Positions 53,178 to 62,940 are shown, numbered from the stretch's first letter. The stretch is 64,000 nucleotides of DNA from CAYMMX01 sp964391675 (GCA_964391675.1 CAYMMX010000003.1:1-64000), one strand, 5' to 3'. Translations and numbers: made by a program. The notes: generated from the sequence alone by a model not told the origin.

Positions 53178-54236
53178 TTAGTATATTCTTAAACCAGTTT
53201 CACCATCGAATATTAGTAAATTATTTTTATTAATTTTTAAAACGATATCGTCATCTACAACAAAGTTTGGAGCTACCTTAACACTACATCTTGTTTTTCC
53301 GATATAGAAATAAACTATTTTTTCACTGCCTAGCATCTCAGTCATATCAACTTTTACAACCAGTTTAATTTCACCTTCCGAGCCTGTCATGTTTTCGGGC
53401 CTGATACCAATAATTACTTTTCTTCTATTTGCTATTGCTGTTTTTTGCTCATTATTAAGAGTAATAGGAATATCAGCAATGACTAAAGTATCATTAAGCA
53501 TAGTTCCTTCAAGGAAATTCATTGGAGGTGATCCCACAAATCCGGCAACAAATGTATTACTGGGATTTTTATAAATATTGTCAGGTGTATCAACTTGTTG
53601 TATAACACCTTTTTCTAAAACAACTATTCTATCTCCCATAGTTAGAGCTTCCGTTTGATCATGAGTAACGTAGATAAAAGTAGTTTGAAGTTTCTCGTGA
53701 AGTTTTTTGATTTCACAGCGCATTTGAACCCTAAGTTTTGCATCTAAATTTGAAAGCGGTTCATCCATTAAAAAAACTTTTGGTTCACGAACAATAGCAC
53801 GACCTAAAGCTACTCTTTGCCTTTGGCCTCCTGAAAGTTGTTTAGGTTTTCTTTCAAGCAATTCTGATAAATTTAATATTTCAGCTGCTTCTTGAACTTT
53901 ACTATCAATAACTTCTTCACTAAATTTTCGCATTTTAAGACCAAAAGCAATATTTTCTCTTACAGTCATATGTGGATATAAAGCATAACTTTGAAAAACA
54001 AATGCAATATCTCTATCTTTTGGTGCAATTTTATTAACTTTTTTATCTCCAATGAAAATTTCACCGCCTGAAATTTCTTCCAGACCTGCAATCATTCTTA
54101 AAATAGTTGATTTACCACAACCGGATGCCCCAACTAGAACCAAGAATTCTTTGTCTTTTACTTCTAAATCAACACCATCGATAACTATGTTTTTATCATA
54201 TACTTTTCTTATATTTTTAAGTACTACTTCTGCCAT
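53178..54236 (-). CDS. ABC transporter ATPase, MsmK/UgpC sugar type
   Basis: Walker A GASGCGKST, Q loop FQSYALYPH, signature LSGGQRQRVALGRA, Walker B VFLMDEPLSNLD and switch THDQ are intact. C-terminal OB/TOBE segments (IGIRPENM) are typical of MsmK/MalK-like ATPases that serve several sugar importers. No permease or binding protein lies beside it, which fits a shared ATPase. Length 352 aa, ATG start. Confidence 0.95.
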   Translation of the reverse strand: MAEVVLKNIRKVYDKNIVIDGVDLEVKDKEFLVLVGASGCGKSTILRMIAGLEEISGGEIFIGDKKVNKIAPKDRDIAFVFQSYALYPHMTVRENIAFGLKMRKFSEEVIDSKVQEAAEILNLSELLERKPKQLSGGQRQRVALGRAIVREPKVFLMDEPLSNLDAKLRVQMRCEIKKLHEKLQTTFIYVTHDQTEALTMGDRIVVLEKGVIQQVDTPDNIYKNPSNTFVAGFVGSPPMNFLEGTMLNDTLVIADIPITLNNEQKTAIANRRKVIIGIRPENMTGSEGEIKLVVKVDMTEMLGSEKIVYFYIGKTRCSVKVAPNFVVDDDIVLKINKNNLLIFDGETGLRIY

Positions 54237-54288
54237 TTTACACCTTATCAGGAATTATATTATATATTTCTGAATAATTACTAAAAAC

Positions 54289-55458
54289 TTATCCTTGCAT
54301 TGATTTCTCAATCGGAATAATTATGTTATACGTTGCCCCTTGCATAGGCTCTGATTCTAACCATATAACTCCTTTTAAATATCTTACAAGATTTTTTGCA
54401 CTTGCTAAAGCTATAGAACGAACTATATTTTTCTTATTTGGCCTATCTAATTGTGCATAAGGATCAAATATAACTCCCAAATCTCCTTCGGAAATACCCG
54501 CACCTGTATCTGAAACACTAATCATAAGATAAGCTTTTTCATTAAAATCTTCAGCAACTTCTATGAATTGCTGATGAACAGTTTCTAACTCAGGATGGCT
54601 TGCTTTAATTTTGATTGAACCTATATCAGTTGAATTTATTGATGTTTCAAGTATATTTTGAAGAATCATTTTCAAAATGTTTTCATCTGAAAATATTGTT
54701 TTTTTGACAACCTCTTCTATATCTAAAGTTAAAGTTAAATTCTTAGATTTTACAATAGCATCAAATTCCTTTAATACACCTTGGATAGTATTTACTGAAT
54801 CAAAAATCTGAAAATCGAATTCCATTAAACTAGATTCTGTTTTTGATAACTCAATAATTTTATTCATAAGATATAACATATCGTTTGAATTTTTATTAAT
54901 TATTTTAATATATTTTTCTTGTTTTTCGCTCATTTCACCACCAAGCCCGTCAACCATGGCTTGAGAAAACCCTATTATGGAATGCATAGGAGATTTTAAC
55001 TCATTAGATAATTTAACAAGAAAATTATTTTTATCTTTATTGATTTTCTTTGAACTTTCATGTTCAACTATGATATTTGTAACTGTTTTATAACTTTGAG
55101 TAACATCTCTTAAGCAAACTACATAATACATATCTACTGGTTTTGATGTTATTTCAAAATATGAATCCTTACCTGATTCAGTTCTAATTCTTCCTACAAC
55201 AGATTTAAAACTTTCTGCGGCCTGTTTAACTAAATCTAAACCGCTTTCTAAAATATCATTGATATTTGTTTTAAAAATATCACCTTTATTCATTCTAAAT
55301 AAAACAGGAATTAAATCATTAATCCACTCAATTTTGCCATTACTATCCAATAGCAAAACACCATCTGGAATAGATGATAAAATATCAATATCTTTTGCTT
55401 TTGACAAAAAACTTTTAAAGACCATATTCTCTATCCTATATTGTATAACTTCAATCAT
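54289..55458 (-). CDS. Degenerate PAS sensor histidine kinase
   Basis: A PAS domain (about residues 25-130: ILSSIPDGVLLLDSNGKIEWIN) leads to a HisKA-like helix pair and an ATPase-like domain. The phosphoacceptor His is Asn: FLVKLSNELKSPMHSI instead of SHELRTP. The N box reads NILETSINS without its second Asn, the G1 box DTGAGIS is kept, and the G2 GLGL motif is missing (IVRSIALASAKNLV). There are no membrane helices, so it is cytosolic. It likely senses or scaffolds without phosphotransfer. An alternative ATG lies at 55425 behind AGGATAGAG. No response regulator is adjacent. Confidence 0.85.
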   Translation of the reverse strand: MIEVIQYRIENMVFKSFLSKAKDIDILSSIPDGVLLLDSNGKIEWINDLIPVLFRMNKGDIFKTNINDILESGLDLVKQAAESFKSVVGRIRTESGKDSYFEITSKPVDMYYVVCLRDVTQSYKTVTNIIVEHESSKKINKDKNNFLVKLSNELKSPMHSIIGFSQAMVDGLGGEMSEKQEKYIKIINKNSNDMLYLMNKIIELSKTESSLMEFDFQIFDSVNTIQGVLKEFDAIVKSKNLTLTLDIEEVVKKTIFSDENILKMILQNILETSINSTDIGSIKIKASHPELETVHQQFIEVAEDFNEKAYLMISVSDTGAGISEGDLGVIFDPYAQLDRPNKKNIVRSIALASAKNLVRYLKGVIWLESEPMQGATYNIIIPIEKSMQG

Positions 55459-55514
55459 CTTAGCATAAATTTCAAATTTCTGTATACATCAGAATCAGTA
55501 TTTAAAGATAAAAA

Positions 55515-55545
55515 AGTAGCGCGAATTTAAAAAATTCGCGCTACT
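55515..55545 (-). terminator. Terminator of rpsA
   Basis: AGTAGCGCGAATTT and AAATTCGCGCTACT pair perfectly around a short loop between rpsA and the kinase-like gene. Confidence 0.88.
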
Positions 55546-55561
55546 AAATTAGTTTTAATAA

Positions 55562-56629
55562 TTATTTTTCGATATCTTTTGTGCTAAGCGCAATTCTGTG
55601 TTCTTGAGGCGTGAATTTTTTAATTAACACTTCAAGTTCATCGCCTACTTTGAAAACATTAAACGGATTAACATTTTCCCCTGCGATTTCAGAAGCCGGT
55701 AACAATGCCTCTACGCCAGGGAATATATTAACAAAAGCACCAAAACTTGTTATTTTATTAACAGTTCCTTTAATAATTTGTCCTTCTTTAAATTCTCCTT
55801 CGATTTTTTGCCAAGGATTTTCACCCATTCTTTTTAGACTTAAACTAATACGTTTTAGTTCATTATCAATTTTAATGATTTTAACTTCTACTTTTTCGCC
55901 TAAAGAAATAATATCAGATGGATGTTTAATTCTCTGCCAAGAAATTTCAGAAATCGGCAATAATCCATCGATACCATTAATATCAACAAAGGCACCAAAA
56001 TCAGCAATTCTTACAACTTCTCCTGTTACAACCTGATCTTCTGATAATTCTGAAAGAACATTATCAACAACTTGATCTCTTTGCTCAGCAACAGCTTGTC
56101 TTTGAGAAAGAATTAGTTTATTCTTTTTAGGATCAGCCTCTAATACTTTTACTTCAATTTTTTGGTCAATTAATCCTTCAAAAGGAAGTCCCGTTCTCAA
56201 TTGACTTGAAGGTATAAATCCTTTTAAATCTGCAACATCAACTAATACACCGCCTTTAACCAAAGAAACAACTTTAGCTAAAATTGTATCTCCGGAATTT
56301 TTAGCGTCATTTAACTGAGCCCATGCTTGTGCACAAGCAATTCTCTTTAATGATAAAACCATGGGTTCACTATCATTCTCTTCTCTTAATATATAAAAAT
56401 CTCTCTCATCACCTGTTTCTAAAGTGATTTTTTCACTATCAGTGCTAGGCATTTCATTTTCAGGTAATACTGCTTCTGTTTTAATACCTTTAATACTTAC
56501 AAGATAACCTTCTTTATCTTTTCTTACTACAATGCCTTCTACAATATCTGCTACACTGTATGACTTAGAAAATGATTCTTCAAGTAACTTTTCAAATTCA
56601 TCGATTGTTGTTTTTTCTACTGTTGTCAT
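55562..56629 (-). CDS. rpsA: 30S ribosomal protein bS1 (four S1 domains)
   Basis: Four S1 RNA-binding domains lie near residues 25-95, 107-175, 195-265 and 280-350 (for example VADLKGFIPSSQL, VDINGIDGLLPISEISWQRI, ITSFGAFVNIFPGVEALLP). At 355 aa it is the shorter bS1 found outside Proteobacteria. AAAGGAGG gives a strong site, formed by the last two Gly codons of ispH, whose stop is 1 nt upstream of the ATG. Confidence 0.93.
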   Translation of the reverse strand: MTTVEKTTIDEFEKLLEESFSKSYSVADIVEGIVVRKDKEGYLVSIKGIKTEAVLPENEMPSTDSEKITLETGDERDFYILREENDSEPMVLSLKRIACAQAWAQLNDAKNSGDTILAKVVSLVKGGVLVDVADLKGFIPSSQLRTGLPFEGLIDQKIEVKVLEADPKKNKLILSQRQAVAEQRDQVVDNVLSELSEDQVVTGEVVRIADFGAFVDINGIDGLLPISEISWQRIKHPSDIISLGEKVEVKIIKIDNELKRISLSLKRMGENPWQKIEGEFKEGQIIKGTVNKITSFGAFVNIFPGVEALLPASEIAGENVNPFNVFKVGDELEVLIKKFTPQEHRIALSTKDIEK

Positions 56630-56630
56630 T

Positions 56631-57497
56631 TTATCCTCCTTTTAACTTATTTATGACATTATTAATTATATTTTCCGGTGTGGATGCTCCTGCTGTTATC
56701 GCAATGTTATCAGCATCCGAAATAACATCTTCGTATATTTGTAATTCTTTGTCATCTTCAATATGGATAGTTTTTGTGATATTTTTTAATATCTCTGCCA
56801 AATGAGATGTATTAGCGCTTTTTTTAGAACCTACGACTATCATTAAATCAGCCTCAGATGCTAATTCCTTGGCTTCATTCTGTCTTAAATTTGTGCTAGC
56901 ACATATTGTGTTAGCTACCATTAATTCTTTTGAGATTGATGTTAAATATTCAACAATCAGATTAAGTGTGGTAATTCTTTGAGTTGTTTGAACAACAACA
57001 CCAACTTTTTTATGATCTTTAATTTGTTGTTCTATTTCTTTTAATTGAGATACTTCACTCGCAACAAAAATATTAGAACCAAAACGTTGTGCACTGGCTT
57101 TTATTGCTATAACTTCAGGATGTTCCGCTTTACCTACAATTATTAAAAAATACCCTTCTTTAATAAGCTGAATCGCTTTTTGCTGAACTTTTTTAACGTC
57201 AGGACAAGTCAGGTCGTATAATTCAAATCCGACATTATTAATTTGTTCAAATATTTCAGGAGATGCTCCATGGCTTCTTATAACACAAATACCACTACCT
57301 TTTTCAGGTAATTCATTAATAGTTTTAATCCCTAAATCTTCAAGTTCTTTAATAACATGAGAATTATGTATAAGCTCACCTAATATAAAAATATCTTTAT
57401 CCGGATTTTGAGCCTTAAGTTTTTTAACAGTTTCAACAGCTCTTTTAACTCCGTAACAGAACCCTGAGTGTTTTGCTAATTTTATATTCTTCGGCAA
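56631..57497 (-). CDS. ispH: 4-hydroxy-3-methylbut-2-enyl diphosphate reductase
   Basis: IspH makes the isoprenoid precursors IPP and DMAPP. The Fe-S cysteines lie in HSGFCYGVKRA, LTCPDV and ANTICASTNLRQ, and TAGASTPENIINNV is the C-terminal signature. The start is TTG at 57497; the ATG further upstream is in another frame. The ribosome site is weak. Its final GGA GGA codons are the rpsA ribosome site. In Clostridia the two genes are fused; here they are separate but abutting. Confidence 0.95.
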   Translation of the reverse strand: MPKNIKLAKHSGFCYGVKRAVETVKKLKAQNPDKDIFILGELIHNSHVIKELEDLGIKTINELPEKGSGICVIRSHGASPEIFEQINNVGFELYDLTCPDVKKVQQKAIQLIKEGYFLIIVGKAEHPEVIAIKASAQRFGSNIFVASEVSQLKEIEQQIKDHKKVGVVVQTTQRITTLNLIVEYLTSISKELMVANTICASTNLRQNEAKELASEADLMIVVGSKKSANTSHLAEILKNITKTIHIEDDKELQIYEDVISDADNIAITAGASTPENIINNVINKLKGG

Positions 57498-57601
57498 GGA
57501 AGTTATCTTCTTTCATTTAGACTAGCGATAAATAATCTCGCAGTATTAATATTAAAACATGAAAAAAATAATTATCAAGGTTTACTGTTAATATTCTAAA
57601 C

Positions 57602-58636
57602 TTAAAACTGTTTTAAAAATCTCATATCATTATTAAAGAATAATCTTATGTCATCAATTGCATATTTAAGCATAGTAAGTCTTTCAACACCCATCCCAAA
57701 AGCAAAACCTGTATAAACTTCAGGATCAATATCACAATTTTTCAAAACATTAACATCAACCATGCCAGCCCCTAAAATTTCTAGCCAACCTGTATTTGAA
57801 CAAGTTCTGCAGCCTTTACCACCACACATAATACACTGAACATCAATTTCGGCACTTGGTTCAGTAAACGGGAAAAAACTGCTTCTGAATCTTGTTACCC
57901 TGCTTGCTCCAAAATAAAGCCTGATAAATTCATTTAATACACCTTTTAAATCACCGAAAGTAATTCCTTTATCTACATATAATCCTTCAATCTGATGAAA
58001 AAAGTTATTCTTTCTAGAGTTTACAGATTCATTACGATAAACTCGCCCTGGTGCAATTATACGAACAGGAGGCTTATTTTCAACCATTTCTCTAACTTGG
58101 GCATTGGAAGTTTGGCTTCTTAATATAACATTCGGTGCAAGTTTGGTGTAATAAGTATCTTGCATGTCTCGTGCCGGATGATCCGGAGTAAAGTTTAACA
58201 TATCAAAATTATAATATTCTGTTTCAACTTCGGGTGAGTTTTTCGACTTAACAAGAGAAAACCCTAACCTTTGAAAGATTTCGACTATTTCGTTTGTTGT
58301 TACGGTAAGAGGATGAATTTTACCTTGGGGAATAAATTTACCTGTAAGCGTTACATCTATTTTTTCTTTTTGAAGTTTTTCATCTAATTCTTTTCTGTAA
58401 ATTTCTTCAAATTTTTTGTTAACGGAATTTTCCAATTTTTGTGCAACTTCGTTTGCAAAAGCACCCACTATCCTTTTATCTTCATCCGATAAATCTTTTA
58501 AGTTTTTTTTAATTGAATTTAATTCACCTTTTCTGCTTAAATATTTTAGTTTAATTTCTTCAATATCATCCGAGGTTATTGCTTTTTCAATATCTGCTAT
58601 TGCATCATTATAAATTTTTTCTAATTGTATTTTCAT
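57602..58636 (-). CDS. pheS: Phenylalanyl-tRNA synthetase alpha subunit
   Basis: Class II core motifs are present: TPDHPARDMQDTYY, VRIIAPGRVYRNE, FTEPSAEIDVQC and GFAFGMGVERL. An inserted CIMCGGKGCRTC could bind zinc. An N-terminal coiled coil spans residues 1-90. Length 344 aa. AAGGATATA sets the start. No pheT is adjacent. Confidence 0.96.
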   Translation of the reverse strand: MKIQLEKIYNDAIADIEKAITSDDIEEIKLKYLSRKGELNSIKKNLKDLSDEDKRIVGAFANEVAQKLENSVNKKFEEIYRKELDEKLQKEKIDVTLTGKFIPQGKIHPLTVTTNEIVEIFQRLGFSLVKSKNSPEVETEYYNFDMLNFTPDHPARDMQDTYYTKLAPNVILRSQTSNAQVREMVENKPPVRIIAPGRVYRNESVNSRKNNFFHQIEGLYVDKGITFGDLKGVLNEFIRLYFGASRVTRFRSSFFPFTEPSAEIDVQCIMCGGKGCRTCSNTGWLEILGAGMVDVNVLKNCDIDPEVYTGFAFGMGVERLTMLKYAIDDIRLFFNNDMRFLKQF

Positions 58637-58645
58637 CTTATATCC

Positions 58646-59266
58646 TTACAAAAATTTATTATTAATTTTTTCGTGTCCTATTGTACTTTGGATTCCATGG
58701 CCGGGGAAAACTTCTATATTATCATTTAATGTAAATAATTTATTTTCTATATTTGATTTTAATTCACTAAAATTACCGCCCGGTAAATCAGTTCTTCCAA
58801 CTGATTCATAAAATAAAGTGTCACCTGTAAATATTTTATCACCAACAAGATAACAAACACCACCTTTTGTATGCCCTGAAGTATGAATAACTTTTATTTC
58901 ATTTTCACCGAATTTTAAAATGTCATTATCTTTTATGTATCCATCAACTTCTTGAATCTCAAACTCACCTAACATAAAATTTCTTGCAAAAGTCTTAATA
59001 TTAGACATTAATTCTTTTTCACTTTCATGGATTAAAACTTTACATTCCGGATATTTTTTCTTGAAATCATTTACTCCCAATACATGATCAAAATGTCCAT
59101 GAGTTAATAAAATATATTTTAAATTAGCATTGTGTTTTGTTATGTCATCATGAATTTTTTGACTTTCTTGAGTACAATCTATCAAAACCGCTTCTTTTGA
59201 ATTTTCGTCAATAAGCAAGTAATTATTATCTTCTATAGGTCCAAGTACAAATTTTTTCAATATCAT
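58646..59266 (-). CDS. Metallo-beta-lactamase-fold hydrolase (glyoxalase II-like)
   Basis: The metal site is THGHFDHVLG (HxHxDH), followed by HTSGHTKGGV, FTGDTLF and PGHG at the family spacing. It resembles small YcbL-like hydrolases. At 206 aa it is compact. The ATG comes 1 nt after the kdsA TAA with no ribosome site, so translation is coupled. Confidence 0.9.
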   Translation of the reverse strand: MILKKFVLGPIEDNNYLLIDENSKEAVLIDCTQESQKIHDDITKHNANLKYILLTHGHFDHVLGVNDFKKKYPECKVLIHESEKELMSNIKTFARNFMLGEFEIQEVDGYIKDNDILKFGENEIKVIHTSGHTKGGVCYLVGDKIFTGDTLFYESVGRTDLPGGNFSELKSNIENKLFTLNDNIEVFPGHGIQSTIGHEKINNKFL

Positions 59267-59267
59267 T

Positions 59268-60098
59268 TTATTTTTCGCTTTGTATTATCTCAAAAATATT
59301 TTTACACGTTTTAAATAGACCTTCGGCTTTGCTAAGTTCTATCATATTTGGCCCGTCACAAAGAGCCTTATCAGGATTTGGATGGACTTCGAAGAATAAT
59401 CCGTTTACACCCGCTGCAACAGCGGATTTTGCCAGTACAGGAACAAATCTTCGATCTCCTCCAGAACATTCTCCTTGTGCTCCCGGTAATTGAACACTAT
59501 GCGTAGCATCGAATATTACAGGATACCCTAAACTTTGCATGATAGGAATGGCTCTAAAATCAGAAACTAAATTATTATAACCGAATGTAGTTCCTCTATC
59601 AGTTAAAATAATATTTGAATTACCTGAATCTTCAACTTTTTTAGCTAAAGATTTCATTTGCTCAGGGGCTAAAAACTGACCTTTTTTTATATTAACTATT
59701 TTCCCTGTTTTCGCTGCTGCTACAAGCAAATCTGTTTGCCTGCATAAAAAGGCAGGGATTTGTATTATATCAGCAACTTTTGCAGCTATGGAAGCTTGTT
59801 CCGGCAAATGAATATCTGTTACAATCGGAACATCAAATTCTTCTTTAATCTTAGCTAACATTTCAAGACCTTTGTCAATTCCGGGCCCCCTGAAAGAATT
59901 TATAGAAGAGCGATTTGCTTTATCAAAAGAAGATTTAAATACAAAATTTATATCAAGTGTTTGTGTTATCTTTTTTAATCCATCAGCAATTTGTTCCAAA
60001 ACTTCATAAGACTCTATAACACAAGGTCCGGCAAGAATCGTAAGCTTATCTCCACCTATTTCAAAATTTCTTAATTTAATCTTCCGAATATTTTTCAT
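59268..60098 (-). CDS. kdsA: 3-deoxy-8-phosphooctulonate synthase
   Basis: KdsA condenses PEP with arabinose-5-phosphate to make Kdo-8-P for lipopolysaccharide. Typical blocks are LAGPCVIES, FKSSFDKANRSS, DIIQIPAFLCRQTDLL, TDRGTTFGYNNLVSDFRA and DATHSVQLPG. Its presence indicates an LPS-type outer membrane. No ribosome site is visible. TGGTATTAT, an extended -10, ends 6 nt before the ATG, so the message may be leaderless. Confidence 0.96.
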   Translation of the reverse strand: MKNIRKIKLRNFEIGGDKLTILAGPCVIESYEVLEQIADGLKKITQTLDINFVFKSSFDKANRSSINSFRGPGIDKGLEMLAKIKEEFDVPIVTDIHLPEQASIAAKVADIIQIPAFLCRQTDLLVAAAKTGKIVNIKKGQFLAPEQMKSLAKKVEDSGNSNIILTDRGTTFGYNNLVSDFRAIPIMQSLGYPVIFDATHSVQLPGAQGECSGGDRRFVPVLAKSAVAAGVNGLFFEVHPNPDKALCDGPNMIELSKAEGLFKTCKNIFEIIQSEK

Positions 60099-60205
60099 AT
60101 ATCAATAATACCAAAAAAATAAATTTTAATAAAAATAGCAAAATTTAATTTACGAAAAATTTTTGTGTTACAATAAAAAAAATTACACAGGGGAATTTTT
60201 ACTAA

Positions 60206-61651
60206 ATGGAAACAGAAATAAGAGAGAAGTACGAAGTTGTAATCGGGTTAGAAGTACATGCCCAATTAAAAACTAAATCGAAAATATTTGCACCTGATGC
60301 AACAGAATTCGGAAACGAACAAAATACTCAAATAAGCCCCATTACACTTGGAATGCCGGGAGTTTTGCCTGTTTTAAATAAAGGTGTTGTGGATATGGCA
60401 ATATTAACAGGCTTGGCTTTAAATAGTAAAATTCCAAACAGATGTAAATTTGACAGAAAACAATATTTTTATCCGGACCTTCCTAAAGGATATCAAATTT
60501 CTCAATATGATGAACCGATTTGCCTTGGAGGTTACCTTGATATTCAAGGTAAAAGAATAGGTATAACAAGAGCACACTTAGAAGAAGATGCAGGAAAGTT
60601 AGTTCATGCCGGTTCTGATGGTATTGCCGGCTCCAGTTATTCTCTTGTAGATTTAAACAGAGCAGGAACACCTCTTCTGGAAATTGTTTCAGAACCTGAT
60701 ATGCGCTCAAGTGAAGAAGCAAAAGCTTATATGGAAGAATTAAGAAGTATTCTTAGATACATAGGCGTTTGTGATGGTAATTTAGAAGAAGGCTCAATGC
60801 GTTGTGACGCAAATATTTCAGTAATGCCAAAAGGTTCAACCGAATTTGGTACTCGTGCAGAAATAAAAAATGTAAACAGTTTCAGGGCATTGCAAAGAGC
60901 AATCGAATATGAAATAGAAAGACAAATAGAACTTGTTGAAGACGGCGAAAGAGTTATTCAAGAAACAAGATTATGGGATGACAACACAGGGGAAACCCGT
61001 TCAATGAGAGGAAAAGAAGATGCTCATGATTACAGATATTTTCCTGAGCCGGACTTAATGCCGCTTGAAATTTCACAAGAATGGGTAGATAGAATTAAAA
61101 TAACAATGCCTGAACTTCCAAATGCAAAAAAAGAACGTTATATGGAACTTGGGTTAAGTGAATATGACGCAGGTATAATCGTTGAACAAATGGAACTTGC
61201 TTTATTCTTTGATGAATTTATAAAATTGGGTTCGAATATAAAAATTGGCATTAACTTCTTAATGGGTGAAATCGCGGCCTATTTAAAAGAAGAAAAACTA
61301 AGTATAAATGAAACACAACTAACTCCGGAAATGTTAGTTGAATTGGTTAACTTAATAGAGAAAGGGACTATTTCAAATAACATAGGAAAACAAATCATTT
61401 TCACTATGTTAAAAGATGGTACAAATGCTTCTGAAATTATTGAAAAACAAGGCCTAAGCCAGATTTCAGACGAAGGAGCATTAAAAGAAATCGTACAAAA
61501 AATTATCAGCTTAAATCAAGAACAAGTTTCGGCATACAAAGCCGGTAAAACTCAACTATTCGGCTTCTTTGTCGGGCAGATAATGAAAGAGACTAAGGGA
61601 AGAGCAAATCCAAAGACTGTTAATGAACTATTAAAAGAACAGTTGGACTAA
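60206..61651 (+). CDS. gatB: Aspartyl/glutamyl-tRNA amidotransferase subunit B
   Basis: The GatB signature is clear: YEVVIGLEVHAQLKTKSK, DRKQYFYPDLPKGYQISQYD, EDAGKLVH, and RCDANISV. The C-terminal YqeY-like tail is complete (GFFVGQIMKETKGRANP). It amidates mischarged Glu-tRNA(Gln) or Asp-tRNA(Asn) with GatA and GatC, which are not in the window. AGGGGAA lies about 10 nt upstream; a TACAAT -10 box is at 60170-60175. Length 481 aa. Confidence 0.96.
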   Translation: METEIREKYEVVIGLEVHAQLKTKSKIFAPDATEFGNEQNTQISPITLGMPGVLPVLNKGVVDMAILTGLALNSKIPNRCKFDRKQYFYPDLPKGYQISQYDEPICLGGYLDIQGKRIGITRAHLEEDAGKLVHAGSDGIAGSSYSLVDLNRAGTPLLEIVSEPDMRSSEEAKAYMEELRSILRYIGVCDGNLEEGSMRCDANISVMPKGSTEFGTRAEIKNVNSFRALQRAIEYEIERQIELVEDGERVIQETRLWDDNTGETRSMRGKEDAHDYRYFPEPDLMPLEISQEWVDRIKITMPELPNAKKERYMELGLSEYDAGIIVEQMELALFFDEFIKLGSNIKIGINFLMGEIAAYLKEEKLSINETQLTPEMLVELVNLIEKGTISNNIGKQIIFTMLKDGTNASEIIEKQGLSQISDEGALKEIVQKIISLNQEQVSAYKAGKTQLFGFFVGQIMKETKGRANPKTVNELLKEQLD

Positions 61652-61715
61652 TTTACAATGCTTAATATTCGTTTCTAAACCTCAAGTTTTGGGGAATAGT
61701 GCCGATAGGTGTAAT

Positions 61716-62870
61716 ATGAGTGAGTTAAGTATTTTAGACATCAAAAAAATTTCATTGTATGGTTTCGATTTTTACAATTTTGTGAAAGAGAGTATTATGA
61801 CTACTTTACAAATTAAAAAAGTCGCAAGTAGTATGGAAGCTGAAATCAATCAGCAACCTAAAATTTTAGAACTTATTTTAAAAAATTATATAGCTGACGA
61901 TGGTTATATAATTTTAAATGCACCGTCTAAAATTGATAAAATTGTACTTGTTGCAAGCGGCTCATCTTATCATTGTGCAAGATTTGCAGCTGAAGTTTTT
62001 GGAGAAGTTGCAGAAATAGAAGCAAGAGCAATTTATTCAAGTGAATTTTTACTTAAAAAAATTGTTCCTCATGATAAAAATGTACTTTACATTTTTATCA
62101 CTCAATCAGGAGAAACAACCGATACCCTAAGTGCGTTAAATAAAGCAAAACAGCTTGGTGTAAGAACAATGTGTATAACAAATAAAGAAAATTCTACTGC
62201 ATGGCTAACTTCCGATTATAGAATAAACTGTCACGCAGGTGAAGAAAAAAGTATTGCATCAACAAAAGCACTAACAGCTCAAATGCTTTGCCTTTATTTA
62301 TTAGCCTTAAAATATGGACAAATGAAAAAACTTGATATAAATGAACACTTTAATCAGTTAAAATATTTACCTCAAATAATACAGGATTCTATTGATTTAG
62401 AGGATAAAATAAAACCTTTTGCAAGGTTTTTATCAAAATATAAAGATATAGTTATAACTGCAGATGGTGTTTCTTATGCTCTTGCAAAAGAGGCTTGTTT
62501 AAAAATTAAAGAAACATCATATATTAATGTAATGTCACATATTCTGGGTGAATTTATGCATGGACATCTTGCGGTGTTAAACAATAAAAAAAGTGTTTTA
62601 GTTTATATTTCATCAGAAGAATTATCTTATTCTACAATAAAAAATTTAGAAAAAATTAAAAGAGATTATAATCCACCTATCTGTGTTATAGGAACATCAA
62701 GTGAAAGAATAAACTCGACTTTTAACGTAGACTTAGAGGTTGAAGACAGCATATTAAAAATGTTTTCAAATGTTGTAATTATACAAATTTTAGCTCTAAA
62801 GATAGCTGAAAAGCTTAACAAAAATGTAGATAAACCAAAAGGTTTAAAGAAAATAGTCACTGAAGTTTAA
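61716..62870 (+). CDS. SIS-domain protein like the GlmS isomerase half
   Basis: Two SIS domains follow the GlmS/AgaS pattern: LVASGSSYHCARFAAEVFGE, ITQSGETTDTLSALNKAKQLG, SIASTKALTAQMLCL and LGEFMHGHLAVL. The glutaminase half of GlmS is missing, so it may be a sugar-phosphate deaminase/isomerase. The start is uncertain. ATG 61716 has AGGTG 5 nt upstream, while ATG 61797 with GAGAG would begin at TTLQIKK, nearer the GlmS isomerase boundary. The earlier TTG at 61689 is less likely. Confidence 0.85.
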   Translation: MSELSILDIKKISLYGFDFYNFVKESIMTTLQIKKVASSMEAEINQQPKILELILKNYIADDGYIILNAPSKIDKIVLVASGSSYHCARFAAEVFGEVAEIEARAIYSSEFLLKKIVPHDKNVLYIFITQSGETTDTLSALNKAKQLGVRTMCITNKENSTAWLTSDYRINCHAGEEKSIASTKALTAQMLCLYLLALKYGQMKKLDINEHFNQLKYLPQIIQDSIDLEDKIKPFARFLSKYKDIVITADGVSYALAKEACLKIKETSYINVMSHILGEFMHGHLAVLNNKKSVLVYISSEELSYSTIKNLEKIKRDYNPPICVIGTSSERINSTFNVDLEVEDSILKMFSNVVIIQILALKIAEKLNKNVDKPKGLKKIVTEV

Positions 62871-62885
62871 AAAGATAATAAATTA

Positions 62886-62925
62886 AAAAGAGCAATTTTC
62901 TTTAAAAGAAAATTGCTCTTTTTGA
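62886..62925. terminator. Bidirectional terminator
   Basis: AAAAAGAGCAATTTTCTT and AGAAAATTGCTCTTTTT pair around a 4-nt loop, between the convergent SIS gene and dnaK. Confidence 0.92.
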
Positions 62926-62940
62926 ATATAAGAATATAAT

